Positions 26,100 to 34,537 of a stretch of 64,000 nt of DNA are shown here, one piece after another. The stretch comes from RPQJ01 sp963712815 (GTDB taxonomy: Bacteria > Pseudomonadota > Gammaproteobacteria > Steroidobacterales > Steroidobacteraceae). How positions within the stretch are numbered: position 1 is the first letter of the stretch; every line of letters begins with the position of its first letter. Both the position numbers and the translations under genes were made by a program. Location: contig CAVQJL010000008.1 in the NCBI GenBank assembly GCA_963712815.1, forward strand, positions 620,001 to 684,000. The letters are read 5' to 3'. The notes beneath the pieces are model-generated. The model did not search any database, had not been told where the DNA came from, and saw nothing but the letters and a program-made list of their open reading frames with translations.

Positions 26100-27289
26100 T
26101 GGGGATCACCCCGGCGCAGGGCCTCGGGCAGGCTCGCGAGGGCCTCGAGCAGGCGGTCAACGTCGGCCGTCTCGTGTGCCGCCGAAAAAGTGACGCGCAG
26201 TCGCGCGCTGCCCGCCGGCACGGTCGGCGGCCGGATCGCGGGGACCCACAGCCCCTGCGCCCGCAGCGCCTCGCTCGCGGCAAGGGCGGTCGCTTCGCTG
26301 CCGAGCACGACGGGCTGGATGGGCGTGCGGGAGTCCATGAGCCGTAGCCCGAGTCCCGAGGCCTCGCGACGGAAATGCGCGACGTGCTCGAGGACACGCG
26401 TGCGCCGCCAGGGCTCATCCGCGAGGACGCGCAGCGATTCCCGCGACGCCGCGGCGACCGCGGGCGGCAGTGCGGTTGTATAGATGTACGTGCGGCCGGT
26501 CTGCAGCAGCGTCTCGACCAGCGCGGTGGATCCGGCGACGAAGGCGCCGAAGGTGCCGAGCGCCTTGCCGAGCGTGCCCATCAGGATCGGCACGTCCGCT
26601 GCGCCGAGACCGGCCGCCTCGACCGAGCCGCGACCGCTCTCGCCGAGCACGCCGAGGCCGTGGGCGTCGTCCACGAACAGCCACGCGCCCTGCGCCCGGC
26701 AGGCCGCGGCGAGCGGTCCGAGCGGCGCGACGTCGCCGTCCATGCTGAAGACGCCGTCGGTCACGACCATCGCGCGTCCCGCTCCCCCCTTCGCGAGCCG
26801 TGCGGCCAGTGCCGCGGGATCGGCATGGGGATATCGCGCGAAGCGCGCACCGCTCGCGAGGCCCGCGTCGAGCAGCGAGGCGTGGTTCAGGCGGTCCATG
26901 AACACCCGGTCGCCGCGTCCGAGCAGCGCCGTCACGACGGCGAGGTTGGCCATGTAGCCCGTCGAGAACAGCAGCGCCCGCGCCCGGCCGGTGAAGGTCG
27001 CTAGCTCGTCCTCCAGCGCATGGTGCTCGCGGCAGTGGCCGCTCACGAGGTGCGACGCCCCGCTGCCCACGCCCCACTCCCGTGCCGCATCCGTGAAGGC
27101 CGCGACGATCCGCGGGTGCCCGGCGAGGCCGAGGTAGTCGTTGCTGCAGAAAGCGAGCAGCGCCGCCTCGCCGATGCGAACGTGAATGCCGCCGGCCGAG
27201 CGTGATTCCACGACGTGCCGACTGCGCAGGCGGCCGGCTGCGGCGAGGCACGACAACTTCGCCTCGAGCGGCCCTGCGAGCGGATCCAT
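26096..27289 (-). CDS. bioF: 8-amino-7-oxononanoate synthase
   Basis: A 397-aa PLP enzyme that condenses pimeloyl-ACP with L-alanine. Diagnostic stretches are FCSNDYLGLAGHP, GSGASHLVSGH, DRLNHASLLDG-like DRLNHASLLDAG, FVDDAHGLGVLG, and the PLP-lysine motif MGTLGKALGTFG. Start chosen at the ATG at 27289, 18 nt after the bioB stop; upstream sequence in this frame is not coding-like. No strong ribosome site is visible, so translation may depend on bioB. Confidence 0.95.
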   Translation of the reverse strand: MDPLAGPLEAKLSCLAAAGRLRSRHVVESRSAGGIHVRIGEAALLAFCSNDYLGLAGHPRIVAAFTDAAREWGVGSGASHLVSGHCREHHALEDELATFTGRARALLFSTGYMANLAVVTALLGRGDRVFMDRLNHASLLDAGLASGARFARYPHADPAALAARLAKGGAGRAMVVTDGVFSMDGDVAPLGPLAAACRAQGAWLFVDDAHGLGVLGESGRGSVEAAGLGAADVPILMGTLGKALGTFGAFVAGSTALVETLLQTGRTYIYTTALPPAVAAASRESLRVLADEPWRRTRVLEHVAHFRREASGLGLRLMDSRTPIQPVVLGSEATALAASEALRAQGLWVPAIRPPTVPAGSARLRVTFSAAHETADVDRLLEALASLPEALRRGDPQ

Positions 27290-27306
27290 CGCGCGGCGGC
27301 GACGGC

Positions 27307-28299
27307 TCAGGCCGCCGGACCGGCGTGCGCAGCTTCGGCCGCGAGCCCGAGGCGCGCGAACAGTTCCTCGTCCCGGCTCCGGTCCGGGTTGGGCGTGGTG
27401 AGCAGACGCTCGCCGTGGAAGATGGAGTTGGCGCCGGCCAGGAAGCACAGCGCCTGCACGGCGTCGCTCATGTCGGTGCGGCCGGCGGAGAGCCTCAGGT
27501 AGGACTTCGGCATCAGCAGCCGCGCGGTGGCGATGGTGCGCACGAGGTCGAGCGGATCGAGAGCGGGAAGGCCGTGCAGCGGCGTTCCCTCGACCTGCAC
27601 CAGCTGGTTGATCGGCACGCTCTCCGGGTGCTTCGGCAAGGTCGCGAGCGTGTGCAGCAACTGCACCCTGTCGAGCTCGGATTCGCCCATGCCGAGGATG
27701 CCGCCGCAGCAGACGGCGAGGCCGGCGTCGCGCACCGCCTGCAGGGTGTCGAGGCGGTCCTGGTAGGTGCGGGTGGTGATGATCTCGCCGTAGAACGCCT
27801 CGGACGTGTCGAGGTTGTGGTTGTAGTAGTCGAGCCCGGCGTCCTTGAGCTCGCGCGCCTGCTCCGGGGTGAGCATGCCGAGCGTCGCGCAGGTCTCGAG
27901 GCCGAGTGCGCGCACCTCGCGCACCATGGACTTGATCTGCTCGAGTTGCCTCGGCTTGGGGTTGCGGTAGGCGGCGCCCATGCAGAAGCGGGTCGCGCCG
28001 TTGCGCCGCGCGGCCTCGGCCGCCTCGGTCACCTCCGCGAGTTCGAGCAGCTCCTCGCGGCCGACGCCCGTCTCGTAGCGCACGCTCTGCGGGCAGTAGG
28101 CGCAGTCCTCGGGGCAGGCGCCGGTCTTGATCGAAAGCAGAGTGCTCACCTGCACCCGGTTCGGGTCGAACGTCAGCCGGTGGACGCGCTGGGCGTGGTA
28201 GAGCAGGTCGTTGAAGGGAAGCGCGAACAGCGCGCGCGCCTCCTCGAGCAACCAGTCGGTGCGCGCGGTGCCCAGTCGGTCGAGGTCGGGTGAGGTCAT
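27307..28299 (-). CDS. bioB: Biotin synthase
   Basis: A 330-aa radical SAM enzyme that inserts sulfur into dethiobiotin. The SAM cluster is CPEDCAYCPQ (Cys-x3-Cys-x2-Cys), followed by RFCMGAAYRNP, ETCATLGML, YYNHNLDTS, CCGGILGMGE and SAGRTDMS with the conserved Arg near the [2Fe-2S] cluster. Full length. First gene of the biotin operon, with a BirA-like operator and TTGACA hexamer about 110 nt upstream. Confidence 0.97.
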   Translation of the reverse strand: MTSPDLDRLGTARTDWLLEEARALFALPFNDLLYHAQRVHRLTFDPNRVQVSTLLSIKTGACPEDCAYCPQSVRYETGVGREELLELAEVTEAAEAARRNGATRFCMGAAYRNPKPRQLEQIKSMVREVRALGLETCATLGMLTPEQARELKDAGLDYYNHNLDTSEAFYGEIITTRTYQDRLDTLQAVRDAGLAVCCGGILGMGESELDRVQLLHTLATLPKHPESVPINQLVQVEGTPLHGLPALDPLDLVRTIATARLLMPKSYLRLSAGRTDMSDAVQALCFLAGANSIFHGERLLTTPNPDRSRDEELFARLGLAAEAAHAGPAA

Positions 28300-28404
28300 C
28301 GTGAATCCTGTGAATTACGCGCCAAATGGCGGCGGCATGGGCGCGCGGGCTAGCGGATGCTGGGCTCGGAGGAGCCGGCGCAATGTTCTGAGGGTGCCTG
28401 CCGG

Positions 28405-28437
28405 CTGTCAACCGGACATGGGGAATTGGGTTGACAC
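28405..28437. promoter_or_regulatory. BirA-like biotin operator between bioB and comF
   Basis: TGTCAACC (28406-28413) and its exact complement GGTTGACA (28429-28436) are separated by 15 nt. This matches the arrangement described for proteobacterial BirA sites (TTGTAAACC, N14-15, GGTTTACAA) with one or two changes per half. The left half contains TTGACA reading towards bioB, so bound BirA would cover the likely -35 region of the biotin operon. The site also covers the comF start codon (28418). Confidence 0.72.
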
Positions 28438-29128
28438 GAGTCTGGACCGGCTGGGCGGCCTGCTGCTGCCGCCGCGCTGCGTGCTGTGCGGCGATCGCGG
28501 CCAGCCGCCCTGCCTCGACCTGTGCCGCGCCTGCGAGGCTGGGCTGCCCGGCGCCCTCGCGCCGCTGGGCGACGGGCCCACGCCGCTGCGTCGCTGCCTC
28601 GCGCCGTTCGACTACGGCCACCCGGTCGATCACCTCGTACACGCGCTCAAGTACCGCGGACAGCTCGCCGTGGGTCGGGTCCTCGGCACGCTCCTCGGCG
28701 AGCGTGCCGCAGCGCTCGGCCTGCAGGCCGACGTCGATGTCGTGCTGCCCGTGCCCCTGCATCCGGCCCGTCACGGCAGCCGCGGCTTCAACCAGTCGGC
28801 CGAACTCGGGCACTGGGTTGCGCGTCGCCTGGCACGGCCGATCGATCCACGGCTCGCCGTGCGCCGCCGCGACACTCGGCCCCAGGTGGGCCTGGCCGTC
28901 GAGGAACGCCGCAACAACCTCGCGGGTGCGTTCGCAGCCTCGCCCGGAGTGCGCGGGCTCCGCGTCGCGCTCGTGGACGACGTCACCACCACGGGTCGCA
29001 CGCTGCAGACGCTCGCCGAGGTCCTGCTCAAGGCCGGCGCCGCGTCCGTGGACGGTTGGTGCGTGGCGCATGCCGAACGTCGGGCGGCCGCGGCGCCAAT
29101 CTCCCCGACGGTCCCGGAGCCCGGTTGA
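28418..29128 (+). CDS. comF: ComF family phosphoribosyltransferase-like protein
   Basis: A 236-aa protein. The N-terminal zinc-finger-like cysteines are LLLPPRCVLCGDRG and CLDLCRACEAG; the C-terminal type I phosphoribosyltransferase domain has VLPVPLHPARHGSRGFNQSAELG and the PRPP loop VALVDDVTTTGRTL. In naturally competent bacteria ComF is needed for DNA uptake; elsewhere the role is open. The ATG at 28418 lies inside the BirA-like palindrome and has no clear ribosome site. It is divergent from bioB, an arrangement also known in pseudomonads. Confidence 0.9.
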   Translation: MGNWVDTSLDRLGGLLLPPRCVLCGDRGQPPCLDLCRACEAGLPGALAPLGDGPTPLRRCLAPFDYGHPVDHLVHALKYRGQLAVGRVLGTLLGERAAALGLQADVDVVLPVPLHPARHGSRGFNQSAELGHWVARRLARPIDPRLAVRRRDTRPQVGLAVEERRNNLAGAFAASPGVRGLRVALVDDVTTTGRTLQTLAEVLLKAGAASVDGWCVAHAERRAAAAPISPTVPEPG

Positions 29129-29134
29129 CCGGTC

Positions 29135-29143
29135 TGCTATCCT
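29135..29143 (+). promoter_or_regulatory. Possible extended -10 promoter for the antiporter operon
   Basis: TG-C-TATCCT at 29135-29143 fits an extended -10 element. No good -35 hexamer is seen at the right distance. It lies about 85 nt before the first antiporter gene, directly after comF. Confidence 0.3.
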
Positions 29144-29228
29144 CGGCGCGTTGCGCGGCAGGGTTGGACGAATGGGTCCCGAGAGCCGCTGCCGAGACCC
29201 AGCCGTCGAGGAATCCCGGTCCGTCGCC

Positions 29229-29708
29229 ATGAAGCGATCCCTCAGTCTTGCCGCGTTCCTCGCCGCGCTCTGGTGGTTGCTGTCGGGCCAGACGGCGCCG
29301 CTGCTGCTGGCGTTCGGGCTGGCGAGCGTGCTCGGCACGGTCTGGCTGGCGCGGCGCATGGAGATCGTCGATCACGAGAGCCACCCGGTGCACCTGTCCA
29401 TGGCACTGTCGCGCTACTGGCTGTACCTGGGCCGCGAGATCTTCGTGTCGAACATCGAGGTGATGCGCGCGATCATCTCGCCGCGCATGCCGATCGAGCC
29501 GCACTTCCTGACGGTGCGCACGCGTCAGACCACCGACCTCGGCAAGGTCATCCTCGCCAACTCGATCACCCTGACGCCCGGCACGGTGACCGTGGACGTG
29601 CAGGGCGACGAGCTGCTCGTGCACGCACTGACCCGCAACAGCGGCCGGGCCGTCGAGGAAGGGCAGCTCGACCGGCGGGTGCCGATCGACTGCGAGGAGC
29701 AAGCCTGA
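29229..29708 (+). CDS. mrpE: Cation/proton antiporter subunit E (MrpE/MnhE)
   Basis: A 159-aa membrane protein, first gene of the Mrp-like operon. Two to three hydrophobic segments at the N-terminus (LAAFLAALWWLLSGQTAPLLLAFGLASVLGTVWLARRM) are followed by the MrpE signature LGKVILANSITLTPGTVTVDVQGDELLVHAL. The stop overlaps the next gene (TGATG). MrpE is an accessory subunit of the multisubunit Na+(K+)/H+ antiporter in the inner membrane. Confidence 0.93.
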   Translation: MKRSLSLAAFLAALWWLLSGQTAPLLLAFGLASVLGTVWLARRMEIVDHESHPVHLSMALSRYWLYLGREIFVSNIEVMRAIISPRMPIEPHFLTVRTRQTTDLGKVILANSITLTPGTVTVDVQGDELLVHALTRNSGRAVEEGQLDRRVPIDCEEQA

Positions 29709-29983
29709 TGCTGGCGGCGGCGGGCGTTGCGATCCTCGTGGCGATGGGTCTGGCCCTGCTCAGGTCGCTGCTCGGTCCCACCGTCTGGGACCGCATCCTG
29801 GCGGTGAACAGCTTCGGCACCAAGACCGTGCTGCTGATCGCGCTGATCGGCGCTTTCGAAGGCCGCACCGACTATCTCGACGTCGCGCTGCTCTATGCCC
29901 TCATCAACTTCATCGGTACCGTGGCGCTCATGAAGTACAGCGAGTTCGCGGCGCGCTCGTCCGCGGCGCAGGGCCCGGGATGA
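29708..29983 (+). CDS. mrpF: Cation/proton antiporter subunit F (MrpF/MnhF)
   Basis: A 91-aa protein with three hydrophobic helices and the family stretches LLRSLLGPTVWDRILAVNSFGTKTV and DYLDVALLYALINFIGTVAL. ATG overlaps the mrpE stop (TGATG) and the stop overlaps the mrpG ATG. MrpF is a small structural subunit of the antiporter. Confidence 0.93.
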   Translation: MLAAAGVAILVAMGLALLRSLLGPTVWDRILAVNSFGTKTVLLIALIGAFEGRTDYLDVALLYALINFIGTVALMKYSEFAARSSAAQGPG

Positions 29984-30309
29984 TGGACTTCGGCGCGCTT
30001 GCCAGCGGGATCCTGCTCGGGCTCGGCGCCCTGCTGCTGCTGGTCGGCGGCGTCGGCATCAACCGATTCCCCCACTTCTACTCGCGGTTGCACGCGGCTG
30101 GCGTGATCGACACGCTCGCCTCGGCCCTGGTGCTCGCCGGCCTCGCGCCCGTGTTCGGTTTGACGCTGGGCACGTTCAAGCTGGCGCTGGTCTTCGTCTT
30201 CCTGCTCTTCACCAGCCCCACGGCCTGCCACGCCCTCGCGCGGGCGGCCCACCTGAGCGGCCTGCGGGAACCCCCGGGGCCGGGGGAGAAGCCGTCATCG
30301 CCGAGCTGA
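29980..30309 (+). CDS. mrpG: Cation/proton antiporter subunit G (MrpG/MnhG)
   Basis: A 109-aa protein with three helices and the MrpG signature VGGVGINRFPHFYSRLHAAGVIDTL followed by LLFTSPTACHALARAAH. The C-terminal tail (EPPGPGEKPSSPS) overlaps the upstream part of the next gene. ATG overlaps the mrpF stop; an ATG three bases later is also possible. Confidence 0.93.
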   Translation: MMDFGALASGILLGLGALLLLVGGVGINRFPHFYSRLHAAGVIDTLASALVLAGLAPVFGLTLGTFKLALVFVFLLFTSPTACHALARAAHLSGLREPPGPGEKPSSPS

Positions 30310-30335
30310 TCGACATCCTGCTGCTGGCGTTCCTC

Positions 30336-30830
30336 GTGGTCACGGCGATGTACGTGGCCCTGAGCCGCGACCTGCTGGCCGTGATCATGGTCTTCAGCGC
30401 CAACAGCCTGCTGGCCGCAGGCATGTTCACGGTGATGGACGCCGTGGACGTGGGCTTCACCGAGGCCGCCGTCGGCGCCGGGGTCTCCACCATCCTCATG
30501 CTGCTCGCACTGCGCTGCTGCGCCCGGTTCGAGCGGCCGGCTCCCCGCCAATGGCTGCCGCTGGTCGTGGTCGCCGTGACCGGCGCGACGCTCGTCTACG
30601 GCACCATGGACCTGCCGCCGATCGGCGAGCCCGGCAACCCGGTCCACCGGCACGTGACGCCACGCTACCTCGAGGACTCGGGGCGCGAGATCGGCATTCC
30701 GAATGTGGTGACGAGCGTGCTCGCGAGCTACCGTGGCTTCGACACGCTCGGCGAGGTCGTGGTGGTGTTCACGGCGGGGCTGGGCGTGTGGCTGCTGATC
30801 GGCGCGCGGCGCCGGGACGACGAGCCATGA
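30336..30830 (+). CDS. DUF4040/MbhD-E-like antiporter subunit (MrpA C-terminal equivalent)
   Basis: A membrane protein corresponding to the C-terminal region of MrpA that is split off as MbhD plus MbhE in archaeal hydrogenases. It has RDLLAVIMVFSANSLLAAGMFTVMDAVDVGFTEAAVGAGVSTILMLLAL (MbhD, DUF4040), then a further helix and NVVTSVLASYRGFDTLGEVVVVFTA, the MbhE-type motif. The first canonical start is GTG 30336, but the frame is open and protein-like back to about 30294 (VIAELIDILLLAFLV), right behind a GGGGGAG ribosome site at 30282-30288, so the true N-terminus is probably longer. The stop overlaps the mrpB ATG. Confidence 0.85.
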   Translation: MVTAMYVALSRDLLAVIMVFSANSLLAAGMFTVMDAVDVGFTEAAVGAGVSTILMLLALRCCARFERPAPRQWLPLVVVAVTGATLVYGTMDLPPIGEPGNPVHRHVTPRYLEDSGREIGIPNVVTSVLASYRGFDTLGEVVVVFTAGLGVWLLIGARRRDDEP

Positions 30831-31249
30831 AGCACGACGTGGTCATCCTGCGGGTCGTCAGCAAGTTCCTGATTCCCGTGATCATGCTGTTTGCGCTCTA
30901 TGTTCAGTTCCACGGCGAGATCGGCCCGGGCGGCGCGTTCCAGGCCGGCGTGATCATGGCATCGGCCTTCATCCTGCACATGCTGGTGTTCGGCCTCGAG
31001 ACCACCCGGCGCGTCGTGCCGGTGTCCGTGCTTCGGGCCTGCGCGGCCACGGGCGCCCTGCTCTACGGCGGCGTGGGCGTCGCCGGGCTGCTGCTCGGCG
31101 GCAACTACCTCGAGTACAACGTCCTCGCCTCGGACCCGGTCGCCGGCCAGCACGTCGGCATCATCCTGATCGAGCTGGGCGTGGGCCTGACGGTGGCCTC
31201 GACCATGGTCCTCCTCATCTTCACCTTCGACGAGCGGGCGCGCCGCTGA
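30827..31249 (+). CDS. mrpB: Cation/proton antiporter subunit B (MrpB/MnhB)
   Basis: A 140-aa membrane protein with the MnhB signature LIPVIMLFALYVQFHGEIGPGGAFQAGVIMASAFIL and the later QHVGIILIELGVGLTVASTMVLLIFTF. Four hydrophobic helices. ATG overlaps the stop of the MbhD/E-like gene (ATGA) and its own stop overlaps mrpC (TGATG). Confidence 0.93.
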   Translation: MKHDVVILRVVSKFLIPVIMLFALYVQFHGEIGPGGAFQAGVIMASAFILHMLVFGLETTRRVVPVSVLRACAATGALLYGGVGVAGLLLGGNYLEYNVLASDPVAGQHVGIILIELGVGLTVASTMVLLIFTFDERARR

Positions 31250-31602
31250 TGCTGACCCTCGGCCTCTACAATTACTGGATGGTCATCGCGTTGATGATGA
31301 TCGGCCTGTACACGCTGATCTCCCGCGGCCACCTCGTGAAGAAGCTCGTGGGGCTCAACATCTTCCAGGCGGCAGTGTTCCTGCTCTACATCAGCTTGGG
31401 TTTCGTGCGCGGGGCCGCGCCGCCGATCCTGACGCCAGGCGTCGAGCAGTACTCCAATCCGCTGCCGCACGTGCTGATCCTCACGGCCATCGTGGTCGGC
31501 GTCGCCACGACGGCGCTGGGCCTGGCGCTGGTGGTGCGCATCCGGGAAGCCTACGGCACCGTCGAGGAAGACGAGCTGCACCAGCTGGACAACGATTTCT
31601 GA
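31249..31602 (+). CDS. mrpC: Cation/proton antiporter subunit C (MrpC, NuoK-like)
   Basis: A 117-aa homologue of the NuoK subunit of complex I with three helices: NYWMVIALMMIGLYTLI, LVKKLVGLNIFQAAVFLLYISLG, and LPHVLILTAIVVGVATTALGLALVVRI. The conserved glycine- and leucine-rich GLNIFQ and the ALILTAIVVG-type motif are clear. Starts in a TGATG overlap with mrpB. Confidence 0.94.
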   Translation: MLTLGLYNYWMVIALMMIGLYTLISRGHLVKKLVGLNIFQAAVFLLYISLGFVRGAAPPILTPGVEQYSNPLPHVLILTAIVVGVATTALGLALVVRIREAYGTVEEDELHQLDNDF

Positions 31603-31604
31603 GC

Positions 31605-33077
31605 ATGGAGCACCTGCAGGTCCTGCTCGTGGTCGTCCCGCTGCTGGCCGCGCCGGTATGTGCGCTGTTGCCCGGGCGCCGCGTGCCGTGGCTGTTCGCG
31701 ACCGTCGTCGCCTGGGCGGCCTTCGCCATGTCGGTGGCGCTGGCGCTGCAGGTGCGCGAGTCGGGCGTGCTCAGCTACGCGCTCGGCGGCTGGGCGGCCC
31801 CGTGGGGAATCGAGTACCGACTCGATGCGGCAAATGCGCTGGTGCAGTTGCTGGTCGCGGCGATCGCTGCGGTGGCGCTGCCCTACGCCGGGCGCAGCGT
31901 CGCCCGGGAAGTCGATCCGGACCGCCAGGGTGGCTTCTATTCGGCGCTGCTGCTGCTGATCGCGGGCCTGCTCGGCATCACTGCCACCGGCGATGCCTTC
32001 AACGTGTTCGTGTTCCTCGAGATCTCCTCGCTGTCGACGTACACGCTGATCGCCATGGGTCGCGACCGCCGCGCCCTCACCGCCGCGTTCCGCTACCTGA
32101 TCATGGGCACCATCGGCGCCACGTTTTACCTGATCGGGGTGGGGCTGCTCTATGCGATGACCGGCACCCTGAACATGGCCGATCTCGCGGAGCGTCTGCC
32201 GGCCGTGGCCGACACGCGCACGGTGCACACCGCCGTGGCCTTCATCGTCGCCGGCCTGTGCCTGAAGATCGCGTTGTTCCCGCTGCACCTGTGGCTGCCG
32301 AACGCGTATGCCTATGCGCCCTCGGCGGTAACCGCAATGATCGCGGCCACCTCCACCAAGGTGGCGGTGTACGTGCTGATCCGTTTCGTCTACACGGTCC
32401 TCGGCGTGGATTTCGCGTTCGGTGAGCTGTCGCTCGCCGCGGTGCTGATCGGACTGGCGGTGCTCGGCATGCTGACGGCCTCCGCCGTCGCCGTTACCCA
32501 GCCCGATGCGCGGCGGATGCTCGCGTACTCGAGCGTCGCGCAGGTCGGCTACATGGTGCTCGGGCTCTCGCTCGCCTCGGTTGCGGGACTCACCGCGGCC
32601 CTGCTGCACATGATGAACCACGCCTTGATGAAGGGCGCCTTGTTCATGGCGCTCGGCTGCGTGGCCTACCGCCTCGGCGGTAACACCGCCGTATCCGACC
32701 TGCGCGGCCTGGGACGGAGCATGCCCTGGACCATGGCGGCGTTCGTCGCCGGGGGATTGAGCCTCATCGGCGTGCCCCTCACCGTGGGCTTCATCAGCAA
32801 GTGGTATCTCGTGCTTGCGGCCCTCGAGCAGGGCCGGTGGATACTCGTCGCGGCCATCGTCGCGAGCTCGCTGCTCGCGGTGGCCTACATCTGGCGGATC
32901 GTCGAGGCCGCGTATTTCAATGGGCCTCGCCGCGCCGACGTGAAAGAAGCGCCGTGGTCGCTGCTCGTCCCCACGTGGACCCTGGTGCTGGCGAATTTCT
33001 GGCTCGGAATCGACACCCGTGCCACCGTCGGACTCGCTACGCAGGCCGCACAGGCGCTGCTCGGGGCCGCGCCGTGA
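31605..33077 (+). CDS. mrpD: Proton-conducting antiporter subunit D (NuoL/M/N family), first copy
   Basis: A 490-aa polytopic protein of the complex I antiporter-like family. The TM5 glutamate is in FVFLEISSLSTYTLIAMG, the TM7 lysine in CLKIALFPLHLWLPNAYAYAPS, and the broken-helix lysine in AATSTKVAVYVL; MMNHALMKGALFMALG carries the TM12-type residues. It is the most MrpD-like of three such subunits in this operon. Starts 3 nt after mrpC. Confidence 0.93.
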   Translation: MEHLQVLLVVVPLLAAPVCALLPGRRVPWLFATVVAWAAFAMSVALALQVRESGVLSYALGGWAAPWGIEYRLDAANALVQLLVAAIAAVALPYAGRSVAREVDPDRQGGFYSALLLLIAGLLGITATGDAFNVFVFLEISSLSTYTLIAMGRDRRALTAAFRYLIMGTIGATFYLIGVGLLYAMTGTLNMADLAERLPAVADTRTVHTAVAFIVAGLCLKIALFPLHLWLPNAYAYAPSAVTAMIAATSTKVAVYVLIRFVYTVLGVDFAFGELSLAAVLIGLAVLGMLTASAVAVTQPDARRMLAYSSVAQVGYMVLGLSLASVAGLTAALLHMMNHALMKGALFMALGCVAYRLGGNTAVSDLRGLGRSMPWTMAAFVAGGLSLIGVPLTVGFISKWYLVLAALEQGRWILVAAIVASSLLAVAYIWRIVEAAYFNGPRRADVKEAPWSLLVPTWTLVLANFWLGIDTRATVGLATQAAQALLGAAP

Positions 33078-34537
33078 ACACCGCGGACGCGCTGCTGCTG
33101 TGCCTGCTGGTGCCGTTGCTGGGTGGCGCCGGCATCGTCGCCGCGCGCAGCCGGCCGAACCTGCGCGAGTCCGTCACGCTGATCACGGCGGCGAGCCTTC
33201 TCGGCAGCGTGCTCGCGGTGCTGGCAGGCTACGTTCACGGCGAGGTTCCCACGGTCGTGCTCGCCGAGCCGGTGCCGGGACTGCCGCTCGCGCTGCGACC
33301 CGAACCGCTCGGCCTGCTGTTCGCCGTGCTCGCGAGCGGGCTTTGGCTGGTCACCTCGGTATATTCGATCGGCTACATGCGCGCCAAGCGCGAGTCGCAC
33401 CAGACGCGCTACTACCTGTGCTTTGCCATCGCCCTGCTCGGCGCCATGGGCGTGGCGTTCGCCTCGAACCTGCTGACGCTGTTCGTGTTCTACGAGGTGC
33501 TGACGCTTTCGACCTACCCGCTGGTCGCGCACGCGGGCACGCCCGAGGCCGTGCGCGGCGCGCGCACCTACCTTGGCATCCTGCTCGCGACGTCCATCGG
33601 GCTGTTCCTGCCCGCGATCGTGTGGACCTACTCGATCGCCGGCACGCTCGAGTTCACGCCCGGCGGCCTGCTGGAGGGCCGCCTCGGCGATGCGGCGGCG
33701 ACGCTGCTGCTCGGCCTGTTCGTCCTGGGCGTGGGCAAGGCGGCGGTCATGCCGGTGCACCGCTGGCTGCCGGCGGCCATGGTCGCACCGACGCCGGTCT
33801 CGGCGCTCCTGCACGCCGTGGCCGTGGTCAAGGCCGGCGTGTTCACGATCACCAAGGTCGTGATCTACGTCTTCGGTCTCGATTTCCTGGCCGGCGTGCC
33901 GGCCGAGCGCTTGCTCGTTTACCTCGCCGGCTTCACGGTCATCGCGGCCTCGGTGGTCGCGCTGCGCCAGGACAACCTGAAGCGACTGCTCGCCTATTCG
34001 ACCATCGGGCAACTCTCCTACGTGGTGATTGCCGCGATGGTGCTGACGCCGCTGGCGGAGATCGGCGCGGCGATCCACATCGTGGCGCACGGCCTGGCGA
34101 AGATCACGCTGTTCTTCACCGCCGGAGCGATCTATGTCGCCTCGGGCAAGACGCGCGTGTCCGAGCTCGACGGGATCGGCCGACGCATGCCGTGGACGAT
34201 GGTGGCCTTTGCGGTCGGTGCGCTGAGCATGGTGGGAGTACCGCCCACGGCCGGCTTCGTCTCGAAGTGGTACATCATCGCCGGCGCGTTCCAGAACGAC
34301 CTGTACTTCGTGCTGATGGTGCTGATCGTGTCCACCGGCCTGAATGCCGCGTACTTCCTGCCGGTGATCCACCGTGCGTTCTTCCGCAACGAGACGGTGG
34401 TGCCGAAGTACGACCACGGCGAGGCGCCCTGGCCGATGGTGGCGGCGCTGGTGCTCACGGCTACGCTCACCGTGGCGTTCTTCGTGTTCAATGGGCCGGT
34501 CGTGGACCTCGAGCGATCGATCGTGGGGAAATCATGA
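33074..34537 (+). CDS. Proton-conducting antiporter subunit (NuoL/M/N family), second copy
   Basis: A 487-aa paralogue started by GTG in a GTGA overlap with the preceding stop. The same residues are kept: FVFYEVLTLSTYPLVAH (Glu), VGKAAVMPVHRWLPAAMVAPTPVS (Lys), AVAVVKAGVFTI (Lys) and VAHGLAKITLFFTAGA. Two charged-residue half-channels should therefore be functional. Slightly closer to hydrogenase/formate-lyase-type and NuoM-type subunits by feel; no alignment could be run. Confidence 0.9.
   Translation: MNTADALLLCLLVPLLGGAGIVAARSRPNLRESVTLITAASLLGSVLAVLAGYVHGEVPTVVLAEPVPGLPLALRPEPLGLLFAVLASGLWLVTSVYSIGYMRAKRESHQTRYYLCFAIALLGAMGVAFASNLLTLFVFYEVLTLSTYPLVAHAGTPEAVRGARTYLGILLATSIGLFLPAIVWTYSIAGTLEFTPGGLLEGRLGDAAATLLLGLFVLGVGKAAVMPVHRWLPAAMVAPTPVSALLHAVAVVKAGVFTITKVVIYVFGLDFLAGVPAERLLVYLAGFTVIAASVVALRQDNLKRLLAYSTIGQLSYVVIAAMVLTPLAEIGAAIHIVAHGLAKITLFFTAGAIYVASGKTRVSELDGIGRRMPWTMVAFAVGALSMVGVPPTAGFVSKWYIIAGAFQNDLYFVLMVLIVSTGLNAAYFLPVIHRAFFRNETVVPKYDHGEAPWPMVAALVLTATLTVAFFVFNGPVVDLERSIVGKS

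Noticed and set aside
28431..28436. TTGACA on the plus strand as the -35 of comF
   Set aside because: It lies downstream of the comF start codon; it is simply the other half of the palindrome.
26096..29359. A 1087-residue minus-strand frame including bioF
   Set aside because: Only the last 397 codons match BioF; the upstream part is antisense to comF and out of frame with bioB.
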